DNA from: an uncultured Pelagibacteraceae bacterium
GTDB lineage: Bacteria > Pseudomonadota > Alphaproteobacteria > Pelagibacterales > Pelagibacteraceae
NCBI GenBank assembly: GCA_902582345.1
Contig: CACHRU010000001.1
Coordinates: forward strand, 179,943-243,942
DNA: 64,000 nucleotides
Reading direction: 5' to 3'
Shown one piece after another: positions 53,521 to 64,000 of this stretch (position 1 is its first letter; each line of letters begins with the position of its first letter). Both the position numbers and the translations under genes were made by a program. Under the pieces are notes generated by a model. It did not search any database and had not been told where the DNA came from. It worked only from the letters and a program-made list of their open reading frames with translations.

Positions 53521-55026
53521 TTAAGAATAAATAATATTAGAATCGACATTCATCTCGCTTGCTAGATTTTTAAGTCTTTTTGTTACTTGTTTTGAGACTA
53601 TATCGCTGTGATTGTTGGGTATTTTCAAAAAAATAGTCTTATTTCTTTTATAAATTTTAAATTCATCTAATAACAAAGAAGACATACTTGTAAGTGACTC
53701 AGCTAACCGTAAAGCAGATCCTACTTGCTTTGAGGATAAAATTTCGTTGTTATTTAAGATGCTTAGAAACTGATAATTCGGATTGTATTTTAAACCACAA
53801 TGTCTCCAAAAGCTTGCTGATGCAACTTTTACTCTATCTCTATGTTCTAGTTTTAGCAGTGGAGTGTTTAACACTTCCATAAAAACTAGCTCTGCTTTTT
53901 GAAAAGCGCCCAAACCCCAATCCATTTTACTTAGGATACAAGCTAAGGTTAGTAATCTTCGATTAAAATATTCATTGTCTTCAAATAATGGTGAAATAAA
54001 ATTAAAATATTTCTCAAAACTTTTTCCATAGTCCCCTTTTTTAAAAGATATACCATCAGTTTTTAATTTAAAAATTTCATCCTCACTCATTCCATGATTT
54101 ATAATTGTATTCATATGTCCTTCCCTTAATCCACTTATCGAACAAATAACTTTTGAAGGACTTGCTGCTTCAATTATTTCGTTGAGAATTATGGAACTAA
54201 AAGGTAAGTAGGGAGTTCTAGATTTAGTAATATATTCCATTGATTTCAGAGAAGATTTTTTAAATTTTGAAATTTTGTTTAAGTATTTAACCGCTGAGTC
54301 TTTAGTTAACTTATATTGATGCAAAATATGTAATGGATGTTGTTCTTTAAAAAGATGATATTTAAATAATGACCTCCAAGTCCCTCCTACTAAATAAATA
54401 TTTTTAAATTTCTTTTTAAAAAGCCATTTTTCATCTTTTAAAAGTTTTTTAACATATTTTCCTAAATTTCTCTTTTTTATAATAGGATTATTTTCAAGTC
54501 TTAATACTCCAAGAGGTAAAGAAGTTGTTTCAAAAATTTGATTTTTAGAAACTCTGGCAAGTTCTAAACTTCCACCTCCTAAATCTGCAACTAGTCCATC
54601 TACTTCATCAAATCCTACCATTACACCGTTAGCTGATGTTCTTGCTTCTTCCTCACCAGATAATACTAGTGGCTTTTTATCAAATATTCTTTTAATTTCT
54701 TCTAAAAATTCACTTGCATCAGTAGCCTCTCTAAAAGCTGCAGTTGCAATAATTTCTAAATCTAGAACTCCTGAGATATCTAAAATTTCTTTAAATCTAT
54801 TTAAAACTTTTAAAGAGCTTTTAATTCCATCTGGGTTTAATTTTTTTGATTTATCTAAATTCTTTCCAAGTTTGCAGACTGCTTTTTCATTAAATACTGG
54901 AATTGGAGAAATTTTAAAATCGTCATATATGAGCATTCTTACTGAATTTGATCCAAGATCTATTATGGCTTGTTTAGACTTTTTACTAGACTGAATTTTA
55001 AAAAGATTTTTAAATTCTGATTTCAT
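53521..55026 (-). CDS. ppx: Exopolyphosphatase (Ppx/GppA)
   Basis: IIDLGSNSVRMLIYD, ATAAFREATDA, VADLGGGSLELAR. Confidence 0.95.
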   Translation of the reverse strand: MKSEFKNLFKIQSSKKSKQAIIDLGSNSVRMLIYDDFKISPIPVFNEKAVCKLGKNLDKSKKLNPDGIKSSLKVLNRFKEILDISGVLDLEIIATAAFREATDASEFLEEIKRIFDKKPLVLSGEEEARTSANGVMVGFDEVDGLVADLGGGSLELARVSKNQIFETTSLPLGVLRLENNPIIKKRNLGKYVKKLLKDEKWLFKKKFKNIYLVGGTWRSLFKYHLFKEQHPLHILHQYKLTKDSAVKYLNKISKFKKSSLKSMEYITKSRTPYLPFSSIILNEIIEAASPSKVICSISGLREGHMNTIINHGMSEDEIFKLKTDGISFKKGDYGKSFEKYFNFISPLFEDNEYFNRRLLTLACILSKMDWGLGAFQKAELVFMEVLNTPLLKLEHRDRVKVASASFWRHCGLKYNPNYQFLSILNNNEILSSKQVGSALRLAESLTSMSSLLLDEFKIYKRNKTIFLKIPNNHSDIVSKQVTKRLKNLASEMNVDSNIIYS

Positions 55027-57155
55027 TTAATAATTCTTAATATTTCAGGTTTCATTTTCATTATAGATTTTCCTCGACCTGATAAGCTTGGATAACTCAT
55101 AAAATAATTATGAGCTGAAAAGGCTTTTTTCATTAAAAGTGGTTTTCCCTTATGATAATTCCCTAAGCTATCTAAATGCCAGCTTTGAGAGTTATCAAGA
55201 AAATTAGCAACCATAATTTGATCTAAAATCTGTTCATGAACAGTATTGTTTTCTATTGGGACCAAAATTTCTACTCTTCTATCTAAATTTCTAGGCATCA
55301 AATCAGCTGATCCAATATATACTAAATTTTGCCTACTTGGCATAGGAGAACCATTAGCAAAACAATATATTCTAGAGTGCTCCAAAAACCTTCCAATAAT
55401 ACTTTTAACCTCGATATTTTCAGATAAACCTTTAACTCCAGGCCTTAAACAACAAACGCCCCTAACAGATAATTTTATTTTCACTCCTTTACAAGATGCC
55501 TCATAAAATTTTTTAATTATTTGTGGATCTACCAATGAATTCATTTTAGCCCATATTTCAGCATCTTTTCCTTTTAAAGAATTGCTAATTTCGTTATCTA
55601 TTTGTTTCTCTAGGAATAGTCTTGAATTAATTGGAGATAATATAATTTTATTTAGCTTGCTAGGCTTTGCGTAACCAGTAACAAAAGTAAAGAATTTTTC
55701 AACATCCTTCGCTATTAGTGGATCAGAAGAAAATAGAGATAAATCTGTATAGATTTTTGCGTTAATAGGATGATAATTTCCTGTTCCTAGATGAACGTAG
55801 GTTTTAGTTTTTCCTTTTTCTTTTCTTAAAACTAAACTAGCTTTTGCATGCGTTTTATATTTTGCAAATCCATAAACAATCTGAACACCTGCTTTTTCTA
55901 GTTTACGGGATAATTCAATATTTTTTTCTTCATCAAATCTAGCTTTGATTTCAACAACTGCTGTAACTGCTTTTCCATTTTCAGCAGCCGCAATTAAAGC
56001 TTTCACTATCGGAGAGTCAGGAGTTGTTCTATAAAGAGTTTGTTTAATAGCAATTACTTTTTCATCCTTAGCTGCAGTCTCTAAAAATTGAATAACAACA
56101 TCAAATGTTTCAAATGGATGATGAACAACAAAATCTTTGGATTTGATTGCTGAAAAAAATTTATGATTAAATTCTTCTAATCTTTCTACAGGTCTTGGGT
56201 TAAATTTTTTAAATCTTAAGTGTGGAGATTTTTTCTTACAGATTTCATCTATATCTTGAATTCCAACTATTCCCTCTACTTCATAGACGTGTTCGTCTGA
56301 CACATCTAATTTTTTACTGAGAAAATCTTTTAAATTATTGCTTGATCCTTTAAGAATTTCTAATTTAACGATACTACCTCTTCTTCTTTTTTTAATCGCC
56401 TTTTCAAAGTACCTTACAAGATCTTCAGCTTCGTCATCTATCTCTATGTCGCTATCTCTAATAATTTTAAAAGGAAGAAATGATACAAGTTCGTGCTCAG
56501 GAAATATACTTTCAGAAAAGTAACTTATTAAATCTTCTATCGTGATGAATTGATCAGATTGTCCATCTATATCTATAAACTTTGGAAGAGCCCTAGGTAT
56601 AACAATAATCACATTTAAATTTCTTTTGTTTTTTACTTTTTCTAGTTTCATCAAAATTGCTTGTCCTTTATTGGCAATAAAGGGAAAGGGATGAGAGGGG
56701 TCGATCGCTGTAGGTGTAATCACTGGATAGACGGTTTCATTAAAATAATCTCTTAAAAAATCTATGGATTTTTTATCCAAATCTTTTATTTTTTTTAAAT
56801 AGATTTTCTCTTTTTTTAGTTCATTTAAAAGTTGTTTAAATGAGTCGTTTTGTTTTATTAATAAATCTTTAGTTTTTAAAACTACTCTAGATAATTGTTC
56901 TTCTGAAGTTAAACCATCTGCACTTAATTGATCAAAATCGTCTTTTATTTGATTATATAATCCTGCAACTCTTACCATAAAAAATTCGTCAAGATTAGTT
57001 CCAGCAATTGATAAAAATTTAACTCTCTCAAAAAGAGGGTTTTTAACATTTTTAGACTCTTCCAAAACTCGGTCATTAAATTGTAGCCAAGAAATTTCTC
57101 TATTGATTAGCTGCTGCTCTGAAGACAATGCTTTTGTTAAATCTATTTTTGACAT
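55023..57155 (-). CDS. ppk: Polyphosphate kinase 1
   Basis: INREISWLQFNDRVLEE, DEFFMVRVAGL, ALIAAAENGKAVTAVVEIKARFDEE, HLGTGNYHP; ATG at 57155. Confidence 0.97.
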   Translation of the reverse strand: MSKIDLTKALSSEQQLINREISWLQFNDRVLEESKNVKNPLFERVKFLSIAGTNLDEFFMVRVAGLYNQIKDDFDQLSADGLTSEEQLSRVVLKTKDLLIKQNDSFKQLLNELKKEKIYLKKIKDLDKKSIDFLRDYFNETVYPVITPTAIDPSHPFPFIANKGQAILMKLEKVKNKRNLNVIIVIPRALPKFIDIDGQSDQFITIEDLISYFSESIFPEHELVSFLPFKIIRDSDIEIDDEAEDLVRYFEKAIKKRRRGSIVKLEILKGSSNNLKDFLSKKLDVSDEHVYEVEGIVGIQDIDEICKKKSPHLRFKKFNPRPVERLEEFNHKFFSAIKSKDFVVHHPFETFDVVIQFLETAAKDEKVIAIKQTLYRTTPDSPIVKALIAAAENGKAVTAVVEIKARFDEEKNIELSRKLEKAGVQIVYGFAKYKTHAKASLVLRKEKGKTKTYVHLGTGNYHPINAKIYTDLSLFSSDPLIAKDVEKFFTFVTGYAKPSKLNKIILSPINSRLFLEKQIDNEISNSLKGKDAEIWAKMNSLVDPQIIKKFYEASCKGVKIKLSVRGVCCLRPGVKGLSENIEVKSIIGRFLEHSRIYCFANGSPMPSRQNLVYIGSADLMPRNLDRRVEILVPIENNTVHEQILDQIMVANFLDNSQSWHLDSLGNYHKGKPLLMKKAFSAHNYFMSYPSLSGRGKSIMKMKPEILRIIK

Positions 57156-57168
57156 AAAATTAAAAAAT

Positions 57169-57675
57169 ATGTTTAAATTATATGCTATGAGACACGCTAA
57201 ATCTAGTTGGGATTTCCCGGATTTAGTAGATTTTGAAAGACCTTTAAACAAAAGAGGTATTGAAAGTTCAAAAAAGATTTGTGAAAGATTTGTTAAAAAT
57301 AAAATATTTTTTGATTTAATTTTAACTTCATCTTCTAAAAGAACATTGGAAACACTTAGTTATCTAAATGGGCCAGCAGAAAAAGCAAAAATTTTAAAGT
57401 TAAAAGAATTGTATAATACTTCAGAAATCGAGATTTTAAAGATAATAAAAAAAGTAGATGATAAATATAAAAGTTTACTGTTAATCAACCATATGCCATC
57501 AATTAAGGATTTCTGTAGCAAAATTTGTCTAAACCAAAATTCAAATTTTTATAAAGACATGTGTCATAAATTTTCTACAGCTGCTGTTGCGGAGTTTGAG
57601 TTTAAATTTAAATCTTGGAAAGATTTAGATTTAGGCGGGAAAATTACAAATTTTATTCGCCCTAAAGACATTTAA
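57169..57675 (+). CDS. SixA-like phosphohistidine phosphatase
   Basis: [30 protein letters not shown] at 57169. Confidence 0.92.
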   Translation: MFKLYAMRHAKSSWDFPDLVDFERPLNKRGIESSKKICERFVKNKIFFDLILTSSSKRTLETLSYLNGPAEKAKILKLKELYNTSEIEILKIIKKVDDKYKSLLLINHMPSIKDFCSKICLNQNSNFYKDMCHKFSTAAVAEFEFKFKSWKDLDLGGKITNFIRPKDI

Positions 57676-58356
57676 CCATCTAAAGAATATCCTGAAGACC
57701 TTACGGTTCTAATTAAATCTTTTTTTCCGTCAATATTTATTGCTTTTCTTACTCTTCTAATATGGACATCAATTGTTCTGGACTCCACATAAACATTATC
57801 ACCCCAAACATTATTTAAAATTTGTTCTCTGGAGTAAACTCTTTTAGGATTTTTAATTAAGAAATCTATAAGCTTAAACTCCGTAGGACCTAGCTCAACT
57901 TCTTTTTCTCCTCTAAAAAACTCTTTTTTGCGCTCGATCAACTTTTAAGTCTTCAAAAATAACCACGTCCTCAACCGCATTTGGTTTAGCACGTTTCAAT
58001 AATGTGTTTACTCTAGCAATTAATTCTTTCTGACTAAATGGTTTTGTAACATAATCATCAGCGCCTGTTTTAAAACCCTTCAATTTATCTTCTTCTTCTC
58101 CCTTAGCCGTAAGCATAATTATTGGAATATTTTTAAGTAAATTAATTCTCTTCAAATTTCTACAAACTTCTATTCCTGAAATGTCTGGAAGCATCCAATC
58201 TAATAATATTAGGTCCGGATTTTGATCTTTAATACTTCGAATGGCATCTTCTCCATTTAAAGCATAATTTACTTTGTGTCCTTCTTTTTCTAGATTGTAC
58301 TTTAATAAAGTTACTATTGGCATTTCATCTTCTACTATGAATACATTTGCCTTCAT
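57672..58356 (-). pseudogene. phoB: PhoB-type phosphate response regulator, split into two frames (58356-57913 receiver; 57941-57672 DNA-binding domain)
   Basis: Receiver ORF ends ...[12 protein letters not shown]; other frame continues [33 protein letters not shown]...; one-base removal in T6 run gives one continuous OmpR/PhoB protein. May be an error, pseudogene or recoded. Confidence 0.85.
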
Positions 58357-58357
58357 T

Positions 58358-59038
58358 CTAACCTTTCGGTCTTTCTCCTTCGAGATAGTCGCCGGTAATT
58401 AAAAAGTAAACTTGTTCAGCGATATTAGTGGCATGATCACCAATTCTCTCAATATTTTTTAACATGAAAAGTAATTGCGTTATTTTATTTATATCCTCTT
58501 TCTTTTTTTCTAAATGTTTTATAGCGGCCTCCATATTTGTATTGGTCAATTGGTCTATCTCCTCATCTGAATTCCAAACATTTTCAGCGGTATCTTTTGC
58601 TCTGTGTAGATAAGCATTAAGGACAGAATTTACTTGCTTGGCCGCTTTAAGACCGGCTATCTCCAAATTTTTAATAATATCACTTGGTAAATCGGTTCCA
58701 ACTTTTAGAGTTCTTTTAGAAATATTTTTTGCTAGATCGCCTATTCTTTCTAAATCAGATGAAACTTTTAAAGCAACAACTGTCTCTCTTAAATCTATCG
58801 CCATCGGCTGTCTTAAGGCAATTAAATTTACGACTTGTTCTTCGATATGGAGTTCGTATTTATCTGTTTTTTCATCATCTTTTATAGACTTGTCTGCTAA
58901 AGAAGTATCTTTTTTTACTAATGATTGAATTGTTTGTTCAAGCTGTTTTTCAACACTTGCTCCCATTTTGACTATAGTATTCTTCAAGAGTTGCAGCTGT
59001 TCTTCGTAAGATTTTACTATATGTGGTTTTTCACTCAT
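58358..59038 (-). CDS. phoU: Phosphate signalling complex protein PhoU
   Basis: HIVKSYEEQLQLLKNTIVKMGASVEKQL, DLERIGDLAKNISKR, IERIGDHATNIAEQVYFL. Confidence 0.97.
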   Translation of the reverse strand: MSEKPHIVKSYEEQLQLLKNTIVKMGASVEKQLEQTIQSLVKKDTSLADKSIKDDEKTDKYELHIEEQVVNLIALRQPMAIDLRETVVALKVSSDLERIGDLAKNISKRTLKVGTDLPSDIIKNLEIAGLKAAKQVNSVLNAYLHRAKDTAENVWNSDEEIDQLTNTNMEAAIKHLEKKKEDINKITQLLFMLKNIERIGDHATNIAEQVYFLITGDYLEGERPKG

Positions 59039-59793
59039 TAACCAAACCTTCCTGTAATATAATCCTGAGTTTGTTGGTTGTCAGGATTTTTAAATATTTT
59101 TTCTGTATCGCCAAATTCTATAAGTTTTCCGAGGTGGAAGAAACCTGTTTTTTGAGATACCCTTGCTGCTTGAGACATCGAGTGGGTAACTATCACTATT
59201 GTGTGTTCTTTTTTTAAATCATCAATTAATTCTTCAATTTGAGCAGTAGCTATAGGATCTAGAGCTGAGCAAGGTTCGTCCATTAAAATCACTTCCGGAC
59301 TAACTGAAATAGCCCTAGCTATACATAATCTTTGTTGTTGACCTCCTGATAAACCAGTGCCAATTTCATCTAATCTGTCTTTTACCTCTTCCCAAAGAGC
59401 GGCTTTTTTTAAACTCATCTCAACAATCTGATCTAATTCACTTTTAGATTGAGCCATACCATGAATTGTAGGTCCATAAGAGACGTTTTCATAAATTGTT
59501 TTTGGAAATGGATTTGGTTTTTGAAACACCATACCTACATTCTCTCTTAGTCTTACAACGTCCAGTTTTCTCGAATTGAGTTCCAATTCATCCATTTTAA
59601 TGCTTCCTTCAACTTTACAAATATCTATTACATCATTCATTCTATTTAAACATCTTAGAAAAGTTGACTTTCCACATCCTGATGGACCGATTAAAGCAGT
59701 CACTTCTTTATCCATTATATCTAGTGAAACATCGAACAAAGCCTGCTTAGAGCCATAAAAAACATTTACATTTTTTGCGCTTATCTTTGTCAT
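59038..59793 (-). CDS. pstB: Phosphate ABC transporter ATP-binding protein
   Basis: [51 protein letters not shown]. Confidence 0.98.
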   Translation of the reverse strand: MTKISAKNVNVFYGSKQALFDVSLDIMDKEVTALIGPSGCGKSTFLRCLNRMNDVIDICKVEGSIKMDELELNSRKLDVVRLRENVGMVFQKPNPFPKTIYENVSYGPTIHGMAQSKSELDQIVEMSLKKAALWEEVKDRLDEIGTGLSGGQQQRLCIARAISVSPEVILMDEPCSALDPIATAQIEELIDDLKKEHTIVIVTHSMSQAARVSQKTGFFHLGKLIEFGDTEKIFKNPDNQQTQDYITGRFG

Positions 59794-59794
59794 G

Positions 59795-61066
59795 TTAGTT
59801 CCATTTCCTCTCAAATTTATGTCTTATAATCTGAGCCGCTAAATTCATCAATATTAAAAATCCAAGTAAAACCATTATACAAGCACTTACTTTTTCAACA
59901 AACCCTCTTTCTGCTGATTCACTCCAAATGTAAATTTGAACGGGCAAACTTGCAGCTGGGTCTACAGGAGTGCCTGGGATAGTGTTTACAAAAGCAACCA
60001 TACCTATAAGTATAAGCGGTGCTGTTTCTCCAAGAGCTTGTGCCAATCCAATAATAGTGCCTGAAAGAGTACCGGGCATTGAAAGAGGTACAGTGTGATG
60101 CATCGTTGTCTGCATGTTACTTGCTCCCATCGCTAAAGCAGCCTCTCTTATACTTGGGGGAACTGCTTTTAAAGAAGCCCGCGCAGCAATAATAATTGTG
60201 GGAAGTGTCATTAAGGATAAGGTTATTCCTCCAACTAAAGGTGTTGATCTTGGCAAATTAAATACTGCTAATAAAACCCCTAAACCTAAAAGACCAAAAA
60301 CTATTGATGGTACAGCAGCTAAGTTGTTTATATTAACCTCGATAAAATCAGTAAACTTATTTTTAGGGGCAAATTCCTCTAAATATATTGCTGCTAAAAC
60401 TGCAATGGGAAAAGAAAAAGCTAAACATACTAAAATACTAAATACTGTTCCCATAAATGAGCTTGCTATACCAGCAAGTTCGGCTTCCCTTGAATCTGGG
60501 TTTGTAAAAAAGCTTAAATTGAATTTTGATAAAATATCACCTCTCTCATTCAACATGTCATATATTTTCAATTGATAATCATTAACTCTTCTATCTTCCT
60601 CTGGAATATCACGAGGATAATTTCCTTTATGGACTTGGTCTAAATCATCTGAAGCCGTTAATCTTATAGGAACTATTTTTCCTAGAAGACTTGGATTTTT
60701 TAAAAGATGATTTTTAACTTCTTGTTCATACGTAAATGCCACCATTTGAATAAGTTGACGATCGTCTTCCTCAGGAAGAGAGGGATCTAAACGAGTCATT
60801 GCTTTGTAGGCTATGTCATAATAATCGGCGTTCTCCAAATCTTCTAAGCTCGGATTATCTGTCTCAATTAACATTAATTCTTTATCGTAATGAACTTCCG
60901 TAACAATCCATGTTTTTTGGAAAGCTGTGTAACCTTTTGAAAAAATTTTATACATAAAAACAGCTAAAAATAGCAGAGCTAAACCTATTGCAATTTGTCC
61001 AAATAATTTAAAATTTGCTTCTGCCCTGTAACGTTTACTTAAGAGTTTTCTCTTAGCCTCATTCAT
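59795..61066 (-). CDS. pstA: Phosphate ABC transporter permease PstA (with long periplasmic insertion)
   Basis: [60 protein letters not shown]. Confidence 0.96.
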   Translation of the reverse strand: MNEAKRKLLSKRYRAEANFKLFGQIAIGLALLFLAVFMYKIFSKGYTAFQKTWIVTEVHYDKELMLIETDNPSLEDLENADYYDIAYKAMTRLDPSLPEEDDRQLIQMVAFTYEQEVKNHLLKNPSLLGKIVPIRLTASDDLDQVHKGNYPRDIPEEDRRVNDYQLKIYDMLNERGDILSKFNLSFFTNPDSREAELAGIASSFMGTVFSILVCLAFSFPIAVLAAIYLEEFAPKNKFTDFIEVNINNLAAVPSIVFGLLGLGVLLAVFNLPRSTPLVGGITLSLMTLPTIIIAARASLKAVPPSIREAALAMGASNMQTTMHHTVPLSMPGTLSGTIIGLAQALGETAPLILIGMVAFVNTIPGTPVDPAASLPVQIYIWSESAERGFVEKVSACIMVLLGFLILMNLAAQIIRHKFERKWN

Positions 61067-62435
61067 ATTTTTCCCTATATTTTTTCACAACTGTTAAAGC
61101 AATAACATTTAAAAAAAGTGTTACTACAAATAAAGATATTCCTAAGGCAAAAGCTGCCTGAGTTTTTGGATCTCCAAATTGTTGGTCGCCAATAAGTATA
61201 ACTACTATTTGAGCTGTAATAGTAGACGTGGACTCTAAAGGGTTGGCTGTTAAATTTGCAGCTAATCCAGATGCCATCACTACGATCATAGTCTCACCGA
61301 CTGCTCTGGAAACAGCAAGTAAAATAGATCCGACTATCCCCGGTAATGCTGCAGGAAATATAACTTTCTTAATAGTCTCTGATTTCGTAGCACCCATCGC
61401 ATAACTTCCATCCCTTAAATTTTGTGGAACTGCTGATATAACGTCATCGCTTAAACTTGATATAAAAGGGATTATCATAACCCCCATAACAGCTCCTGCT
61501 GCAAGTGCACTTTCTGATGAAACTTCTAATCCTAAAGAATTTCCAATTTCTTTTACGAAGGGACCTACAGTGAGGGCAGCAAAAAATCCATATACTACGG
61601 TTGGGATACCTGCTAAAATTTCAATTATAGGCTTAGCATATTTTCTAACTTTTCTTGTTGCATACTCTGCGAGATAAATTCCGCTTAACAACCCAACTGG
61701 GATTGCTACACACATTGCTATAAATGCAATGAAAAAAGTTCCAGCAAATAATGGTACCGCTCCAAATGCATCTTTCATTAATTCAGGATCTGGTTGACCA
61801 TCTCTCACAAATGTTTTTGCCGGATACCAATGTGTTCCAAAAATGAAATCAAATATCCTGACGGATTGAAAAAATCTTATGGCTTCAAACAAAAGTGAAA
61901 ATACAATTCCTATTGTTACAAGAACTGCTGCCAAAGAAGCTGTAAATAAAACCCATTTTAAAAATATTTCTACTGGTTCCCTCATTCTGTTATTCTTTTT
62001 AATAGATTGATAAGCATAGCTTAATGATAAAATTAAAGCTGCTAAGACAATTACGATCTTAGCGTTATTAGCCATATTTTTAATTTGGATGTATTTACCT
62101 GCAGAATTATCTAAAAAATTATTAATATCTCCTGTATACGTTCCTAATGCTAAAGCCTTTACTTTTGTATAAATAAGTTGAAGCTCATTCTTAGTTAAAT
62201 TTTGATCCAAATAATCTGCTAAAATAAAATTTTTTACTATTGTTGGTTCAAACACTGACCATAAAGAAAAAATTATAAGTGCCGGTGCTGCGCACCAAAT
62301 CGCAAGATAATAACCATAAAATTTTGGAAGTGCTGTTAGTCTTTGTGAAGATTGAATAATTGTTGCTTTTTTTCTACCAAAATAATAGCTGGAGAAACCT
62401 AAAAGTAGAATAAGACTTATAAGAACTAAATTCAT
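61059..62435 (-). CDS. pstC: Phosphate ABC transporter permease PstC
   Basis: LAGIPTVVYGFFAALTVGPF, GSYAMGATKSETIKKVIFPAALPGIVGSILLAVSRAVGETMIVVMASG. Confidence 0.96.
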   Translation of the reverse strand: MNLVLISLILLLGFSSYYFGRKKATIIQSSQRLTALPKFYGYYLAIWCAAPALIIFSLWSVFEPTIVKNFILADYLDQNLTKNELQLIYTKVKALALGTYTGDINNFLDNSAGKYIQIKNMANNAKIVIVLAALILSLSYAYQSIKKNNRMREPVEIFLKWVLFTASLAAVLVTIGIVFSLLFEAIRFFQSVRIFDFIFGTHWYPAKTFVRDGQPDPELMKDAFGAVPLFAGTFFIAFIAMCVAIPVGLLSGIYLAEYATRKVRKYAKPIIEILAGIPTVVYGFFAALTVGPFVKEIGNSLGLEVSSESALAAGAVMGVMIIPFISSLSDDVISAVPQNLRDGSYAMGATKSETIKKVIFPAALPGIVGSILLAVSRAVGETMIVVMASGLAANLTANPLESTSTITAQIVVILIGDQQFGDPKTQAAFALGISLFVVTLFLNVIALTVVKKYREKYE

Positions 62436-62456
62436 TTTTCAAGCTCCAGTTACAGT

Positions 62457-62484
62457 TAAAAAAAGGGGGCCGAAACCCCCTTTT
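62457..62484 (-). terminator. Intrinsic (attenuating) terminator between pstS and pstC
   Basis: Minus strand AAAAGGGGG-TTTCGG-CCCCCTTTT TTT; 20 nt after pstS stop. Confidence 0.88.
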
Positions 62485-62503
62485 AATTTTTTAAAAAGTA
62501 AAA

Positions 62504-63508
62504 TTACTTTTTAGGCGGCATATTTACTAATTTAACAGCATTAGTTCTAGATGTCTTGTATAACTTACCATCTAATGGAACTAAACCGATATCAGTTAAG
62601 TAGCCTTTTTTACCAATAGACTTTTTACCTGTGAATTCTTTTACGAATTCGTGTAAACCAGGAATTACGCCTACGTGGGCCTTTTTAACGTAGAAGAATA
62701 AAGGTCTAGCAACAGCGTAGCTATAGTCTTGAATAGAGCTTAAGCTTGGTTGACCACCTTCGATACTTGCAGCTTGCAATTTATCTTTTGCAGCTAAGAA
62801 ATAACTGAACCCAAAGAAACCAAACATTTCTTTGTCCGCAGCTAATTTTTGAATAATAAGTGAGTCATTTTCACCTACTTCAATTGCAGCACCGTCTTCT
62901 CTTAATGCTTTATATTTTGCACCAGCAGCTTTTGATGCATCATCAATACCTTTTTTCATTACTAATGAGTTCCAAGCATCCCTAGTTCCAGATGTTCCTG
63001 GTGGAACCATGATTTTGATATCATAATTTGGTAATGAAGGATCGATGTCGCTCCACTTTTTATATGGGTTTGGTACAAGTTTACCATCTTTAGCAACTTC
63101 TTTTGCTAATGCTGCCCATAATTGTTTTTTTGTAAAGTTTACTGGTTTTTGATCTTTAGAAAATGCAAGAGTGATACCATCGTTACCTACTGTAATCTCC
63201 ACAATTTCGTTAACACCATTTTTTTGACATAGCGCATACTCTTTAGCTTTCATAGCTCTAGAAGCATTAGTTATATCTGGATGTTCTGCACCGACTCCTG
63301 CGCAGAATAGTTTTGCTCCACCACCAGTTCCTGTAGATTCAATTACTGGAGTCTTAAATTTTCCAGATGAACCAAATCTTTCTGCAACAATTGTTGCATA
63401 TGGGAATACTGTTGAAGAACCAACTATTTTAATTTGATCTCTAGCTTGAGCAGAAGTAACGATTAACATCGTTAATAATGAAGCTAAAGCGATTGTTAGT
63501 TTTTTCAT
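62504..63508 (-). CDS. pstS: Phosphate-binding periplasmic protein PstS
   Basis: Signal peptide; IKIVGSSTVFPYATIVAERF, ESTGTGGGAKLFCAG, DITNASRAMK, PPGTSGTRDAWNSLV. Confidence 0.97.
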   Translation of the reverse strand: MKKLTIALASLLTMLIVTSAQARDQIKIVGSSTVFPYATIVAERFGSSGKFKTPVIESTGTGGGAKLFCAGVGAEHPDITNASRAMKAKEYALCQKNGVNEIVEITVGNDGITLAFSKDQKPVNFTKKQLWAALAKEVAKDGKLVPNPYKKWSDIDPSLPNYDIKIMVPPGTSGTRDAWNSLVMKKGIDDASKAAGAKYKALREDGAAIEVGENDSLIIQKLAADKEMFGFFGFSYFLAAKDKLQAASIEGGQPSLSSIQDYSYAVARPLFFYVKKAHVGVIPGLHEFVKEFTGKKSIGKKGYLTDIGLVPLDGKLYKTSRTNAVKLVNMPPKK

Positions 63509-63580
63509 ATTTTCCTCTCTGTTATATTTATTAATTAATTAACAAACGATAATTTTTTAGACTTGATAGGACTCGTTTGT

Positions 63581-63598
63581 ATTAAGAATTTGTTACAG
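63581..63598 (-). promoter_or_regulatory. Weak candidate Pho box upstream of pstS
   Basis: Minus strand CTGTAAC-AAAT-TCTTAAT resembles CTGTCAT-N4-CTGTCAT; second half poor. Confidence 0.3.
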
Positions 63599-63634
63599 AT
63601 ATGTTAAAAAAGTAACTTTTTAGTTGATTCCGTA

Positions 63635-63985
63635 TTAGTTGAATCTTCTTGTTATTTTCACGTCCTCATAAGATGAAGATAGGTTACCTTCGCAAGTAAA
63701 GGGTCTTACTTTATTTAACACTGCATATTTACTAGTAGGTTTCAAAGTAATTTCTAGCTTTACGAACTCCACGAGCTGTTTACTTAATCTTTCATCATTT
63801 CTCCAGCTCGCCCATTTGCTTGGAGGTGTAAAAATATTAGTTAAATATGATGCGGCTCTACGGTAAGTTGTGTTTGAATATCCTTCACTATTTAACAAGT
63901 TTTCCTTAACAGACGTGTATATTTTTCTACATGTGATCGAATCAGCCATGTAAGATTTTTTATTTAAATTTCTCTCCATTGGCAC
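63635..63985 (-). CDS. Conserved-looking hypothetical protein, possibly continuing past window edge
   Basis: 116 aa ORF; no stop in frame up to window end; no recognised family. Confidence 0.6.
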   Translation of the reverse strand: MPMERNLNKKSYMADSITCRKIYTSVKENLLNSEGYSNTTYRRAASYLTNIFTPPSKWASWRNDERLSKQLVEFVKLEITLKPTSKYAVLNKVRPFTCEGNLSSSYEDVKITRRFN

Positions 63986-64000
63986 TGATACAATTAATAA

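Overview
AT-rich, tightly packed alphaproteobacterial chromosome segment. Gene content and order look like SAR11 / Candidatus Pelagibacter (assignment by recognition, not by search). It is mostly core genome; no CRISPR array, prophage, IS element or obvious accessory island was seen. Left to right: F0 ATP synthase genes running into a retinal module (crtI-crtB-crtY-blh), then ispH-thrB-rnhA; cytochrome c oxidase operon (ctaC-ctaD-ctaB-[unlisted 36-aa membrane ORF]-ctaG-ctaE-surf1) with thrC; ubiA-msbA-waaA-lpxK-lpxL; purD, pgi, lspA, ileS, ribF; groESL with an RpoH-like promoter; tRNA-His-hisS-hisZ-hisG; cspA; accA; a tandem glycine riboswitch in front of malate synthase (glcB); recR-ybaB-dnaX with SRP RNA upstream; pheA, kdsB, argF, argD; gcrA; arsC-like plus aquaporin; ppx-ppk; and phoB-phoU-pstBACS. 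Items most worth a second look: (1) phoB is split by a one-base frame change at a T6/UAG site resembling a +1 slip site; (2) tRNA-His, lacking genomic G-1 and carrying A73, ends 4 nt before the hisS start codon, so it effectively forms the 5' leader of hisS-hisZ-hisG; (3) ATP synthase F0 genes adjoin retinal synthesis genes; (4) tandem glycine riboswitch on glcB; (5) AccA with a C-terminal transmembrane extension; (6) a terminator for groESL embedded in the coding end of convergent hisG; (7) convergent genes sharing palindromic stop codons. No clearly new multi-gene system was found.
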